Assembly (NCBI GenBank): GCA_947489445.1
Contig: CANLDN010000001.1
Span: 930,001 to 994,000, forward strand
DNA: 64,000 nt
From: an uncultured Paracoccaceae bacterium
Lineage (GTDB): Bacteria; Pseudomonadota; Alphaproteobacteria; Rhodobacterales; Rhodobacteraceae
Direction: 5' to 3'
The notes beneath the pieces are model-generated. The model searched no databases, was not told where the DNA came from, and worked only from the letters and a program-made list of their open reading frames with translations. Made by a program: the position numbers and the translations under genes. The stretch's first letter is position 1; each line of letters begins with the position of its first letter. Of this stretch, positions 8,974 to 17,142 are shown one piece after another.

Positions 8974-10389
8974 TCAAGTGGCTTGGCGCAACACGGCGCC
9001 CGGGTTCATAATTCCCAGCGGGTCAAGCGCATCCTTGATCGCCCGCAACATCGCAAGCTTCGCAGGGTCGCCATATTTTTCCAGATCCGCCACTTTCAAA
9101 CGGCCAATGCCGTGCTCGGCACTGACCGACCCTTCCATCGCATCGACCAGATCATGCACCACCCGTTTCACCTGCGGACGCTCCGCTTCGTAATCCGCAC
9201 GGGCTTTTCCCGGCATCGGAAAGACATTGTAATGAAGATTACCGTCACCCAGATGACCAAAGCAGTTGATCCGGAATTCACCAACCTCTGAAAGCGCCTG
9301 TTCGCCGCGCTCAATAAAGGCCGGGATAGCGCTCAACGGGACTGAGATATCATGCGAACTCACCGATCCAATCCGTCGATTGGCCTCGGGGATGCTCTCA
9401 CGAATATGCCAGAACGCCTGCCGCTGCGCCATATTTTGCGCCACAACTCCATCCGTGACCAAATCGCGCTCTGCGGCGGCCTCAAATAGCCCCTCAAGTG
9501 CGGCATCGGGCGCCAATCCGGCTGGCAATCCCACATCAATCAGCACACACCATTCCGGCACCTCGGCAAAGGGTTGTTTTACCTCGGGACCCACATCGGT
9601 CAGGAAATCAAAGCCTTGCCGATGCATGATCTCAAACGCGGAAATGCCGTCGCCAATCCGCTCTCCGGCAAGTGCCAGCAATTCCAACGCAGCCGCAGGC
9701 GACGACACCGCCATCATCGCCGCCCCAACCCCCGCCGGACGCGGGGCCAGCTTCAGCGCGGCACCCGTGATAATCCCCAGCGTCCCCTCGGCCCCGATCA
9801 TCAGGTTACGCAAATCATACCCGGTGTTATCCTTGCGCAGGCGCGTCAGTCCGTGCCAGATTGATCCATCGGGGCGAACCACTTCGAGGCCCAGACATTG
9901 GGCGCGGGCATTGCCGTAACGCAAGACATTCACACCGCCCGCATTGGTCGATAACAGCCCGCCAATCCGCGCTGACCCCTCTGATGCCAGCGACAAAGGA
10001 AACAAACGCCCCACATCCTCAGCGGCTTTTTGAACATCGGCAAGGATCACGCCCGCCTCGCAAACCAGAACATTTTCAGAGGCATAGATATCGCGAATAC
10101 GGTTCATCCGTTCCAACGACAGCACGACAGGCTCGGGGCCCTCTTGCATCAACTGACCGCCGACCAGTCCGGTGCCGCCGCTATAAGGCACAACCGATAT
10201 GCGGGCCTCAGCACAGGCCTTCACCACCGCTGCAACCGCTTCAGTGCTGCCCGGCGCGACAACCAGACCCTGCCCGGCCCAGCGCCCCCGTGGTTCGGTC
10301 AGATAAGGCGTGCCATCGTCCTTGAACGCCGCCGCAGGCAGCATGGTGCGTAACTGCGCCTCAAACGCATCTGTGACTGGGTTGAGCAT
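8974..10389 (-). CDS. FAD-linked 2-hydroxyacid dehydrogenase (D-lactate / D-2-hydroxyglutarate / GlcD type)
   Basis: 471 residues. The FAD-binding PCMH domain (about 35-215) shows VVPYSGGTGLVGGQ and SEGSARIGGLLSTNAGGVNVLRYG. The C-terminal FAD-oxidase domain carries the metal-binding motifs CFGHLGDGNLHYNVFP and SAEHGIGRLK near the end. The family oxidises D-2-hydroxyacids and passes electrons to the respiratory chain; D-lactate, glycolate and D-2-hydroxyglutarate are all possible and cannot be separated by eye. ATG at 10389 with an AAGGAACC ribosome site. It is the gene downstream of the YafY-type regulator on the same strand (110-base gap). Confidence 0.9.
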   Translation of the reverse strand: MLNPVTDAFEAQLRTMLPAAAFKDDGTPYLTEPRGRWAGQGLVVAPGSTEAVAAVVKACAEARISVVPYSGGTGLVGGQLMQEGPEPVVLSLERMNRIRDIYASENVLVCEAGVILADVQKAAEDVGRLFPLSLASEGSARIGGLLSTNAGGVNVLRYGNARAQCLGLEVVRPDGSIWHGLTRLRKDNTGYDLRNLMIGAEGTLGIITGAALKLAPRPAGVGAAMMAVSSPAAALELLALAGERIGDGISAFEIMHRQGFDFLTDVGPEVKQPFAEVPEWCVLIDVGLPAGLAPDAALEGLFEAAAERDLVTDGVVAQNMAQRQAFWHIRESIPEANRRIGSVSSHDISVPLSAIPAFIERGEQALSEVGEFRINCFGHLGDGNLHYNVFPMPGKARADYEAERPQVKRVVHDLVDAMEGSVSAEHGIGRLKVADLEKYGDPAKLAMLRAIKDALDPLGIMNPGAVLRQAT

Positions 10390-10499
10390 GACAGGTTCCT
10401 TGTGGTCTGTGGCCCTACATGGATTAACTCACGACATTGTCCAACCGACTTCTGAGTAACCATCGTATTGATATCGGTTCCGCGTTCGTTTTTCGTGGA

Positions 10500-11117
10500 T
10501 TACGGCACTGCAAATCTATGGGCCGAGATGTTGATATCGCCACACTCTGCCAAGGCAATGATTTCTGAGCAGATATCATCAGTAATAACCCAACCATCCA
10601 CAGACAGATGCAAACCGACCGGATGCACCACCCGCGCTGATGGCTGATTGGCATTGATCCGCACAATCTGCTGTCCACGAACCGCAGCGGCAAAGGCCGC
10701 AACCCTTGGATCATCTTGGATCGCAGGCATATCGACCGTGAACCGCGCCATCGCGGCTCGTGCGGTGTTGCGGACTGTGTCGGGAAAACTCTCCACCAGC
10801 TTGGCTGTCGCGCGCCGCGCCGCTGATGCCATACCCAACGCGGCAATCGCGGGGTTGCGCGTGCCCAATATAACACCCAGCGCTTCCGCCTCATCCTGAT
10901 CAAGGCCGGTCAGCCGGGTCCGATAGTTAAACCCCAGCTCGATCCCACCCTGATTGCCTTGAAACACAATGATCGGCAGTCCCGCCTCGGTCATCGCATC
11001 CACATCCCGCAGAATGGTGCGCGGCGTGACCTCCAACTCAGCCGCCAGCATGGCCGATGTCAGCCGACCCCGGTTTTGAAGCAACAGCAATATCTGCAAA
11101 AGACGGGATGCGCGCAA
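10500..11117 (-). CDS. YafY/DeoR-type HTH regulator with degenerate WYL domain
   Basis: 205 residues starting at a TTG (11117) with a good GAGAGG ribosome site 5 bases upstream; MRASRLLQILLLLQ is the conserved N-terminus of the YafY family, so this start is well supported. A helix-turn-helix fills residues 5-60 (TSAMLAAELEVTPRTILRDVDAM). A WYL-like ligand-sensing region occupies about 130-205, but the WYL tripeptide is replaced by GWVITDD and the protein ends soon after, so it is shorter than most relatives (usually 220 or more). It faces the SRPBCC gene across a candidate operator at 11133-11149 and probably regulates that gene and itself. Confidence 0.86.
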   Translation of the reverse strand: MRASRLLQILLLLQNRGRLTSAMLAAELEVTPRTILRDVDAMTEAGLPIIVFQGNQGGIELGFNYRTRLTGLDQDEAEALGVILGTRNPAIAALGMASAARRATAKLVESFPDTVRNTARAAMARFTVDMPAIQDDPRVAAFAAAVRGQQIVRINANQPSARVVHPVGLHLSVDGWVITDDICSEIIALAECGDINISAHRFAVP

Positions 11118-11132
11118 AACGGCCTCTCAAAC

Positions 11133-11149
11133 ATGACATAAGACGTCAT
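11133..11149. promoter_or_regulatory. Candidate operator of the YafY-type regulator
   Basis: In the 74-base divergent gap between the regulator (start 11117) and the SRPBCC gene (start 11192) there is an inverted repeat, ATGAC then 7 bases then GTCAT. Its position and dyad symmetry fit an autoregulatory site; binding is inferred only. Confidence 0.5.
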
Positions 11150-11191
11150 ATTAGGGATGCTAGGTGTCGCGCTGTCAACACAGGAGCCCGC

Positions 11192-11614
11192 ATGACACCC
11201 TATCACGTCAGCCGCGATATCGCGGCTCCGCCCAGCACTGTCTGGTCAATTCTGACCGACACGCAGCGCCTATCAGATGGGAATTTCAGTATCATCAAAA
11301 TCGACGGGCAAATCGCACTTGGCCAGTCCTTCCAACTCTGGTCCGAGGTCGACCCCAAACGCGCCTTCCCAATCAAAGTGGCGGTCATGCAGCCCGATCA
11401 ACGGATGGAGTGGCATGGCGGCATGCCACTTGGCCTGTTTCTGGGAAATCGGCAATTCAGTCTGACACCCACAGGCAGCGGCACGCAATTTGAAATGCAG
11501 GAAACCTATTCCGGCCCTCTGAAACGTGTGATCACCCGCTTCATACCCGACCTTCAGCCCAGTTTTGAGAAATTCGCAGATGCCTTGAAGACCACAGCGG
11601 AGGCCGAAAAATGA
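11192..11614 (+). CDS. SRPBCC family protein
   Basis: 140 residues from the ATG at 11192. The fold is that of the START-like SRPBCC superfamily: VSRDIAAPPSTVWSILTDTQRLSDGNFSI at the start, a central strand pair with MEWHGGMPLGLFLGNRQFSLTP, and a C-terminal helix SFEKFADALKTTAEAEK. The superfamily binds hydrophobic ligands in a deep pocket; no catalytic role can be assigned. Its last four bases overlap the next gene (ATGA), so the two are translationally coupled. It is divergent from the YafY-type regulator, which is the likely controller. Confidence 0.8.
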   Translation: MTPYHVSRDIAAPPSTVWSILTDTQRLSDGNFSIIKIDGQIALGQSFQLWSEVDPKRAFPIKVAVMQPDQRMEWHGGMPLGLFLGNRQFSLTPTGSGTQFEMQETYSGPLKRVITRFIPDLQPSFEKFADALKTTAEAEK

Positions 11615-12033
11615 ACCGTGTGACATATGGTATGGGCGTCGATGGCGACCCCTGGATACTCAAAACACCCCCACTCAGCTCAGATTTCGAGGTGTGGAAG
11701 GATGAAGCCGCCGATCCACCGGCTTTGGTCGTTCAGGTCGGCAAGACCCGGCTCTCCTACCAACTCCGCGCAATTGAAGACGCCACCGAAATGTTGAAAG
11801 CGCATGGCGACTGGATGCCCCTTGGCAATGCCGATGAAGGTAAGCCCACCAAGGACGGCACTCTGGAACATTGGGCACGCAGCCCCGACAACCCGGTTGG
11901 TGGCTATTATGGATTACGCAAAGGATATCGCGGGCGGTTCGCCAATTACGTGGCCCCGGTACTCGAAATGCTTGGATTGGCCGAATTGGAACACAACGCC
12001 CGCAATAACCGGATCAGGGCCGTTCAAACGTGA
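11611..12033 (+). CDS. Conserved hypothetical protein (possibly DUF6855)
   Basis: 140 residues, starting within the stop of the SRPBCC gene (ATGA). It is hydrophilic, with no signal peptide or membrane segment. Recognisable stretches are GVDGDPWILKTPPLSSDFEVW, LGNADEGKPTKDGTLEHWARS and NPVGGYYGLRKGYRGRFANYV; they recall a small uncharacterised domain (DUF6855-like), but I am not certain of the family number. The close coupling with a ligand-binding SRPBCC protein suggests a shared role. Its stop overlaps the convergent HxlR gene by 10 bases. Confidence 0.72.
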   Translation: MNRVTYGMGVDGDPWILKTPPLSSDFEVWKDEAADPPALVVQVGKTRLSYQLRAIEDATEMLKAHGDWMPLGNADEGKPTKDGTLEHWARSPDNPVGGYYGLRKGYRGRFANYVAPVLEMLGLAELEHNARNNRIRAVQT

Positions 12034-12395
12034 TCCGCAGGCACCCATGACAAAAGTTCCCGCGGTGGGTCATAAGCGTGATCCAGATGCGCGGCTCCCC
12101 ACGTCGCCAAGGACTGAATAACCGGCAATAAGGCCGCACCTTTCGGCGTCAGCTTATAATCGAACCGGGGCGGATGATCCTGGTAAGGCTCCCGGACGAC
12201 CAGCCCATTCTCGGTCAGCCGCTTTAACCGGTCACTCAGGATGTTGCGTTTCATACCTTCAGCACTGGCCACAAAGTCAGAGAATCTCTGCGCGCCAAAC
12301 AACATGTCGCGCAAGATCAGCAAGGTCCATTTGTCGCCAACCAGATCAAGGGTCGATGCAATTGGGCAGTCAGAGCGGTAGTGATTTATATCCAT
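12024..12395 (-). CDS. HxlR family transcriptional regulator
   Basis: 123 residues from the ATG at 12395; a TTG three codons upstream is also possible. The winged helix of the HxlR family covers the protein: CPIASTLDLVGDKWTLLILRDMLFG, then RFSDFVASAEGMKRNILSDRLKRLTENGLV and a basic wing YQDHPPRFDYKLTPKGAAL. Cys11 (from the 12395 ATG) matches the N-terminal cysteine that senses aldehydes or oxidants in some relatives. Divergent from the ankyrin gene across two direct repeats (12414-12468) that are likely its operators. Confidence 0.92.
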   Translation of the reverse strand: MDINHYRSDCPIASTLDLVGDKWTLLILRDMLFGAQRFSDFVASAEGMKRNILSDRLKRLTENGLVVREPYQDHPPRFDYKLTPKGAALLPVIQSLATWGAAHLDHAYDPPRELLSWVPADHV

Positions 12396-12413
12396 AACCG
12401 ACAACTTAACCGG

Positions 12414-12468
12414 GTCAGTTGCAAATTAAAACTCACTTGATAAAGTCAGTTGCAAAAATAGACTCACT
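12414..12468. promoter_or_regulatory. Two 24-bp direct repeats in the hxlR-ankyrin divergent promoter
   Basis: The 85-base gap holds two copies of a 24-base unit at 12414-12437 and 12445-12468, exactly 31 bases apart. Both begin GTCAGTTGCAAA and end ACTCACT; only the centre differs by a few bases. The spacing of about three helical turns puts both units on the same DNA face, as expected for a tandem operator. Regulation by the adjacent HxlR protein is inferred. Confidence 0.6.
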
Positions 12469-12480
12469 AGGGAGACTGAC

Positions 12481-13119
12481 ATGAGATCCATCATTCTGAC
12501 GATTGTCCTATGCTGCACCGGCATTGTCGCCACTGCCGACACGCTAGCGCAAGCAATCCAGACCAATGACATCGCCGCCATCCGCACGGCCATCACGGAA
12601 GGGGCCGATGTCGATGCACCTGTCCCGCCCTTTCTGATGACCCCGCTGGCCATTGCGGCGGTGCGCAATGATTTGGCGGTTGTCGCACTTTTATTGGCCG
12701 AAGGTGCGGATCCCAACCAGCCCGGAAACCGCGGCATGAATGCACTCTCAGCGGCTGTGCGCAGTTGCCGAACCGGGGCTGATGTGATCGTGATGCTGAT
12801 CGAGGCCGGGGCTGATCTGGAAGACCGCTCAGGCGCCGGGCTGACGCCGTTAATGGCCGCCATTCAGGATGAACGGACAGATATCGCCCTGTTACTGATC
12901 GCACGCGGGGCGGATATCAACACCCGCAATAACTATCGGGACGGCGTGCTGAACTATGCAATCTACACCGAAAACCCCGCAGTCGTTCAGGCCGCGGTAG
13001 CCGGCGGCGTGGATACGTCACAGTTAGATTACCTGTTTGAAACGGGCATCTATTATTACCCCGGCTTCGGACAGGCCCGCCCGCATGGGGGACAAAATTG
13101 CGCAGGTCCAACGCCGTGA
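12481..13119 (+). CDS. Secreted ankyrin-repeat protein
   Basis: 212 residues. Residues 1-19 form a signal peptide (hydrophobic ILTIVLCCTGIVATA followed by DT), so the protein is probably periplasmic. About four ankyrin repeats follow: TPLAIAAVRNDLAVVALLLAEGADPN, NALSAAVRS..VIVMLIEAGADLE, TPLMAAIQDERTDIALLLIARGADIN, and a weaker fourth. Ankyrin repeats bind proteins; the partner is unknown. The ribosome site GGGAGACTGAC lies just before the ATG. Control by the divergent HxlR regulator is likely. Confidence 0.87.
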   Translation: MRSIILTIVLCCTGIVATADTLAQAIQTNDIAAIRTAITEGADVDAPVPPFLMTPLAIAAVRNDLAVVALLLAEGADPNQPGNRGMNALSAAVRSCRTGADVIVMLIEAGADLEDRSGAGLTPLMAAIQDERTDIALLLIARGADINTRNNYRDGVLNYAIYTENPAVVQAAVAGGVDTSQLDYLFETGIYYYPGFGQARPHGGQNCAGPTP

Positions 13120-13136
13120 CAAAGGAACCTTAGGGA

Positions 13137-13721
13137 CTACCCGACATCCGTTTTGCCACGGCGATCATGGCGTAGGTTGGCGTAAAGCACATGGTTGCGC
13201 CAGCGACCGTTGATCTGCAAATAGCTTTGCGCGACGCCTTCATATTTGTAACCGCATGTTTCCAGCAGCCTGCGCGACGGATCATTTTCAGGCAAACACC
13301 CTGCCTCAATGCGGCTGATATCAAGGACGGTGAACGCATGATGCACCACCGCTTTGATCGCCTCGCGCATATAGCCTTGGCGCGCAAAAGGTGCACCGAT
13401 CCAATACCCGGTTGTGCCCGCCTGCGCAGGCCCCCGCCGGATATTGTCCAATGTGATCGCCCCCAATAGCGCATCATCGGTGCGGCGGATCAAAAACAAT
13501 GGCATCGCGGTGCCGTTCGCAATCGACCGCTGGGCCCAATAAACGCGGTTGGTAAACGCCTTGCGCGACAAATGATCAGACGCCCATGTCGGCTCCCACG
13601 GAGTCAGGAAATCCTTGCTATCGCGCCGCAAGGCTGTCCATGCGCGGAAATCGCCATGCATGGGGGGACGCAATGTCAGGCGCTCCGTTTCAATCCGGAC
13701 CTTACGTTTGGCCCCAAGCAT
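13137..13721 (-). CDS. GNAT acetyltransferase, RimJ/RimL type
   Basis: 194 residues. The N-terminus RIETERLTLRPPMHGDF and the CoA-binding region TGYWIGAPFARQGYMREAIKAVVHHAF, then NDPSRRLLETCGYKYEG, are typical of RimJ-type enzymes, which acetylate protein N-termini or small amines. Its ATG overlaps the stop of the M16 peptidase gene by one base (TGATG), so it is the last gene of a surf1-thrC-M16-GNAT run. Substrate unknown. Confidence 0.92.
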   Translation of the reverse strand: MLGAKRKVRIETERLTLRPPMHGDFRAWTALRRDSKDFLTPWEPTWASDHLSRKAFTNRVYWAQRSIANGTAMPLFLIRRTDDALLGAITLDNIRRGPAQAGTTGYWIGAPFARQGYMREAIKAVVHHAFTVLDISRIEAGCLPENDPSRRLLETCGYKYEGVAQSYLQINGRWRNHVLYANLRHDRRGKTDVG

Positions 13722-14989
13722 CAGGCGGCAAGCCGTGCTTTCAACGCATCCAAGGTCGGGGCCGCCTCTGCCGGACCATAAAGCGCCATCGCCGTTCCCG
13801 CCTGCCCCGCCATCTGACCGGCAAAGGATTTGACGTCACCCGTTGTGACGGCATCGATCCGTTCAATCGTTTCCTCAAGCGACGGAATACGACCCCAGAT
13901 CGACAACAAGCGCGCCAGACGCTCTGCCCGATTTGACGGGCTTTCAAGCCCCATCAGCAGGCCTGCTTTCATCTGCGCACGGGCACGCGCAACCTCAGCC
14001 GCGGTCATATCATCTGCCGCGCGCTTCATCTCATCCATCGTGATATTGGCCAGCTCGCCGATCTGTTCGGCGCTGGTGCCTGCATAAATCGTCGTCAGCC
14101 CGGTATCTTCATAGGCGCCAGCCTGCGCAAAGATCGTATAGCAAAGGCCACGATTTTCGCGCACTTCCTGAAACAGGCGGGATGACATGCCGCCACCCAT
14201 CGCACTTGCATAGATCTGGGCGGTATAAATCGCCGGATCACGATAATTCGGCCCTTCCAAAGCCAGCGCAAAATGCACTTGTTCCAGCGCCTTCAGCTCG
14301 CGCCGCTCACCACCGCCAAAAGCCGCTGGTTGCAGTAATGCGGGTGTCCGCGAAACGCTGGGAAGATGGCCAAACAGGTCTTCGGCCTGGCGTATGATGG
14401 CCTCATGATCAATCGCACCGGCTGCCGACAGGATCATCTGATTTGGGCCATAATGTTCGCCCACAAATCCCTGAAGATCATCGCGCGAAAACGCACTCAC
14501 CCGCTCTGACGGCCCAAGGATCGTGCGGCCCAATGCCTGATCGGGATAGGCGACCTCTTGCAGCCAATCGAAAATGATATCGTCAGGTGTGTCCAGCGCC
14601 TGCCCGATTTCCTGCAAAATCACCCCACGCTCGACCTCGATCTCGCTTGGGTCAAAGACGGGATTCAACAAAATATCGGCAATCACGTCCAGGCCCAGCG
14701 CAACGTCATCTTCCAGAACGCGCGCGTAATATGCTGTCATCTCGCGCGAGGTATATGCGTTGATATACCCGCCTACATCTTCGATGCTTTCAGCAATCTG
14801 CAGCGCGCTGCGGGTCTTGGTGCCCTTGAACGCCATATGCTCAAGGAAATGCGCGATCCCGTTTTGCTCCACCCGTTCGTGGCGTCCACCAGCCTGAACC
14901 CAAATCCCGATACTGGTTGATTTTAATCCGGGCATATCTTCTGTCACAATCTGGAAGCCGTTGGACAGTGTGTGCAATTCAATCGTCAA
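13721..14989 (-). CDS. M16 family zinc metallopeptidase (processing-peptidase-like)
   Basis: 422 residues, the single-unit size of mitochondrial-processing-peptidase-like bacterial enzymes. The inverted zinc motif HFLEHMAFKGT (His-x-x-Glu-His) lies near residue 45, with the third ligand in EVERGVILQEIGQ about 70 residues later. The C-terminal half is the second M16 domain, including the glycine-rich GGGMSSRLFQEVRENRGLCY. There is no signal peptide, so it is probably cytoplasmic. It abuts thrC directly (thrC stop at 14990) and overlaps the next gene by one base. M16 next to thrC is a recurring alphaproteobacterial pair. Confidence 0.94.
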   Translation of the reverse strand: MTIELHTLSNGFQIVTEDMPGLKSTSIGIWVQAGGRHERVEQNGIAHFLEHMAFKGTKTRSALQIAESIEDVGGYINAYTSREMTAYYARVLEDDVALGLDVIADILLNPVFDPSEIEVERGVILQEIGQALDTPDDIIFDWLQEVAYPDQALGRTILGPSERVSAFSRDDLQGFVGEHYGPNQMILSAAGAIDHEAIIRQAEDLFGHLPSVSRTPALLQPAAFGGGERRELKALEQVHFALALEGPNYRDPAIYTAQIYASAMGGGMSSRLFQEVRENRGLCYTIFAQAGAYEDTGLTTIYAGTSAEQIGELANITMDEMKRAADDMTAAEVARARAQMKAGLLMGLESPSNRAERLARLLSIWGRIPSLEETIERIDAVTTGDVKSFAGQMAGQAGTAMALYGPAEAAPTLDALKARLAA

Positions 14990-16372
14990 TTAAGTGATCC
15001 GTTCCCTGATGACCGCTTGTATGGCAGCCAGTTCCCCCGCAACGCGTGTGACGCGTTCGGGTCGGTCATACAGGTCCGTCATGCGTGGGGGAAGGGGTGC
15101 CGCGACGCCAGATGCCGCTTTCACGGCATCAGGGAACTTCGCAGGGTGCGCCGTTGCAAGGGTAACCATGGGCGTTGCGCCCAGATGCGCCTCTGCCACA
15201 TGCACGCCCACAGCCGTGTGCGGACAAAGCAACTCGCCATGATTGGCCTGGTAAGATTTGATCGCCGCATGTGTCTCTTCTTCGGACGCCCGCCCCGATT
15301 TGAACGTGTCCTTCAGCATCTGATAGGCCCCCTGGCTGATCTGGAAACCGCCATTTTTGAGGTCCGCCATCTGCCCGGCGACCGCGGCCCCATCGCGCCC
15401 ATAAGCGTCAAAAAGTGCGCGTTCGAAATTCGAGCTGACCTGAATATCCATCGACGGGCTAATCGTCGGCGTCACGCCTTCCTTGGTGTAGGCCCCGGTT
15501 TCCAGCGTCCGGTGCAAAATGTCATTGCGGTTCGTCGCGACAACAAGATCCGCAATCGGCAGGCCCATCTGCTTGGCGATATAGCCCGCAAAAATGTCAC
15601 CAAAATTACCCGTCGGCACGGTAAAGCTCACCAGCCGATGCGGTGCGCCCAACGACACGGCAGCAGTGAAATAATAGACCACCTGCGCCAGCACCCGGCC
15701 CCAATTGATGGAGTTCACACCAGCCAGCTTCACCTCTTCGCGGAAGGCGAAGTCATTGAACATGTCCTTCACCGCTGCCTGACAGTCATCAAAATCACCA
15801 TCGACAGCCAGCGCATGCACATTGGACTCGGTCGGGGTCGTCATCTGGCGGCGCTGGACCTCACTGACGCGGCCATGCGGGTAAAGGATAAACACATCGA
15901 CCGCCGCCAGACCCCGGAAAGCCTCGATCGCGGCGGACCCGGTATCGCCAGACGTGGCACCCACAATCGTCACCCGGTCACCGGATCGGGACAGGGCGGC
16001 CTGAAACATCTGGCCGATCAACTGCATGGCGAAATCCTTGAACGCCAGCGTCGGACCGTGAAACAGCTCCAAAAGGAAATGGTTGCTGTCCAATTGGACC
16101 AACGGTGCGCGGGCGGCATGGCCAAAACCGGCATAGGCCTGCGCAATCAATTGTTTGAATTCAGCATCCGTGAACGTGTCGCCTATGAAAGGGCGCATGA
16201 CTTCGAACGCCACATCTTCATAGGACTTGCCCGCCATCGCCGCGATCTGGTCGTGGGTCAGCGTTGGCACCTCTTGCGGTACGTAAAGGCCGCCATCGCG
16301 GGCCAGGCCGGTCAGCATGGCCTCTTCGAATGTCAGCACTGGCGCTGTACCGCGGGTGGAAATGTAGCGCAT
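14990..16372 (-). CDS. thrC: Threonine synthase
   Basis: 460 residues, the long class of bacterial threonine synthase. The N-terminus MRYISTRGTAPVLTFEEAML, the PLP-lysine motif HGPTLAFKDFAMQLIG and GATSGDTGSAAIEAFRG (phosphate-binding loop) are diagnostic. It converts O-phosphohomoserine to threonine. The gene starts one base after the surf1 stop (TGA-C-ATG), so it is in the same transcript as surf1 and the M16 gene. Confidence 0.97.
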   Translation of the reverse strand: MRYISTRGTAPVLTFEEAMLTGLARDGGLYVPQEVPTLTHDQIAAMAGKSYEDVAFEVMRPFIGDTFTDAEFKQLIAQAYAGFGHAARAPLVQLDSNHFLLELFHGPTLAFKDFAMQLIGQMFQAALSRSGDRVTIVGATSGDTGSAAIEAFRGLAAVDVFILYPHGRVSEVQRRQMTTPTESNVHALAVDGDFDDCQAAVKDMFNDFAFREEVKLAGVNSINWGRVLAQVVYYFTAAVSLGAPHRLVSFTVPTGNFGDIFAGYIAKQMGLPIADLVVATNRNDILHRTLETGAYTKEGVTPTISPSMDIQVSSNFERALFDAYGRDGAAVAGQMADLKNGGFQISQGAYQMLKDTFKSGRASEEETHAAIKSYQANHGELLCPHTAVGVHVAEAHLGATPMVTLATAHPAKFPDAVKAASGVAAPLPPRMTDLYDRPERVTRVAGELAAIQAVIRERIT

Positions 16373-16373
16373 G

Positions 16374-17048
16374 TCAGGCGTCCTTTGATCGCATGGTGCG
16401 GAAAATCAGAAACAGGGTCATGATGGCCCAGACCAGAGCCAGCGAAAACCATGTAATGGCATAGGTCAGATGGTCGTTCGGAATACCCGCACTGGTGACG
16501 GGCAAAGGCATCATGGGCACGCTGGAACCGGATACGGTGCGCGCAATGACCATCACCTCTTCGGTATTCAGCGCAGCGGCCATTGGGGCCACATCGCGGG
16601 CAAACCAGATGCCGGATGGGTCAGGCTCTGGCGTCCAGCCATCCACCTCATCGGGCCAATGCACATTGCCCGTGATGGTCAGAGTTTCAGCAAGAGGGGC
16701 GTCGCCGAGCGTTTCAAGCGGCACATAACCAAGATCGACCAAGATACGTCGGCCATCCGTCTCAAACGCCGAGATCAACCGATACCCGGCGCCAAAATCC
16801 TCAATCGTGACCAAAACGTAAAGTGGCGTGCCCGCCGTGGTCCCGGTGAGCGTGACCGGCAAATACCGGTCTTCAACCGGATCAGGGTTTTCAGGCAGAT
16901 CGACAGGTGCTGCGATGATCTTTGCGTCAATTTCGTTCAGAACCCCAGTCTTCCAGTCCAGCCGCTGTATCTGCCAGACACCAAGACTGATCAGCACAGC
17001 ACAGCCCATAAGGCCGAGAAGGACAGGAAAGAGGATTTTGCGCAGCAT
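16374..17048 (-). CDS. Surf1 family cytochrome oxidase assembly protein
   Basis: 224 residues from the ATG at 17048, which has an AGG ribosome site; an in-frame TTG at 17066 is unlikely because it lies in the T-run of a terminator. The Surf1 pattern is clear: an N-terminal membrane helix (ILFPVLLGLMGCAVLISLGVWQIQRLDWK), a periplasmic domain with VLVDLGYVP and HLTYAITWFSLA, and a C-terminal helix before FRTMRSKDA. Surf1 helps insert heme a into oxidase subunit I. It follows the ctaE gene but behind a terminator hairpin. Confidence 0.92.
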   Translation of the reverse strand: MLRKILFPVLLGLMGCAVLISLGVWQIQRLDWKTGVLNEIDAKIIAAPVDLPENPDPVEDRYLPVTLTGTTAGTPLYVLVTIEDFGAGYRLISAFETDGRRILVDLGYVPLETLGDAPLAETLTITGNVHWPDEVDGWTPEPDPSGIWFARDVAPMAAALNTEEVMVIARTVSGSSVPMMPLPVTSAGIPNDHLTYAITWFSLALVWAIMTLFLIFRTMRSKDA

Positions 17049-17067
17049 CTTGGACCTTTGATGCAAA

Positions 17068-17091
17068 AACGCGCGAGCTATCCCGCGCGTT
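17068..17091 (-). terminator. Intrinsic terminator between ctaE and surf1
   Basis: On the minus strand AACGCGCG, an 8-base loop and CGCGCGTT are followed by a T-run (17065-17069). The 8-bp GC-rich stem and T-run fit an intrinsic terminator for the oxidase operon; surf1 would then need its own promoter or read-through. Confidence 0.7.
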
Positions 17092-17104
17092 GATCTGTCA
17101 GAGT

Positions 17105-17128
17105 GGGTGGGTCAAGACCCACCTTACG
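17105..17128. repeat. 24-bp hairpin repeat, copy 1
   Basis: Contains the perfect inverted repeat GTGGGTC-AA-GACCCAC followed by CTTACG. Identical in all 24 bases to the copy at 19734-19757 and, inverted, to the copy at 45895-45918. Located in the ctaE-surf1 gap. Confidence 0.85.
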
Positions 17129-17142
17129 TTACGGCTCTGTCG

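Noticed and set aside
10424..10903. Alternative minus-strand frame inside the YafY-type gene, considered as a frameshifted continuation
   Set aside because: Its translation (Arg/Trp/Ser-rich) does not resemble a WYL domain, so no frameshift is supported.
14972..16423. Long open frame (483 codons) on the plus strand
   Set aside because: It is antisense to thrC; the translation is rich in His and Arg with no family resemblance, while the minus strand encodes a clear threonine synthase.
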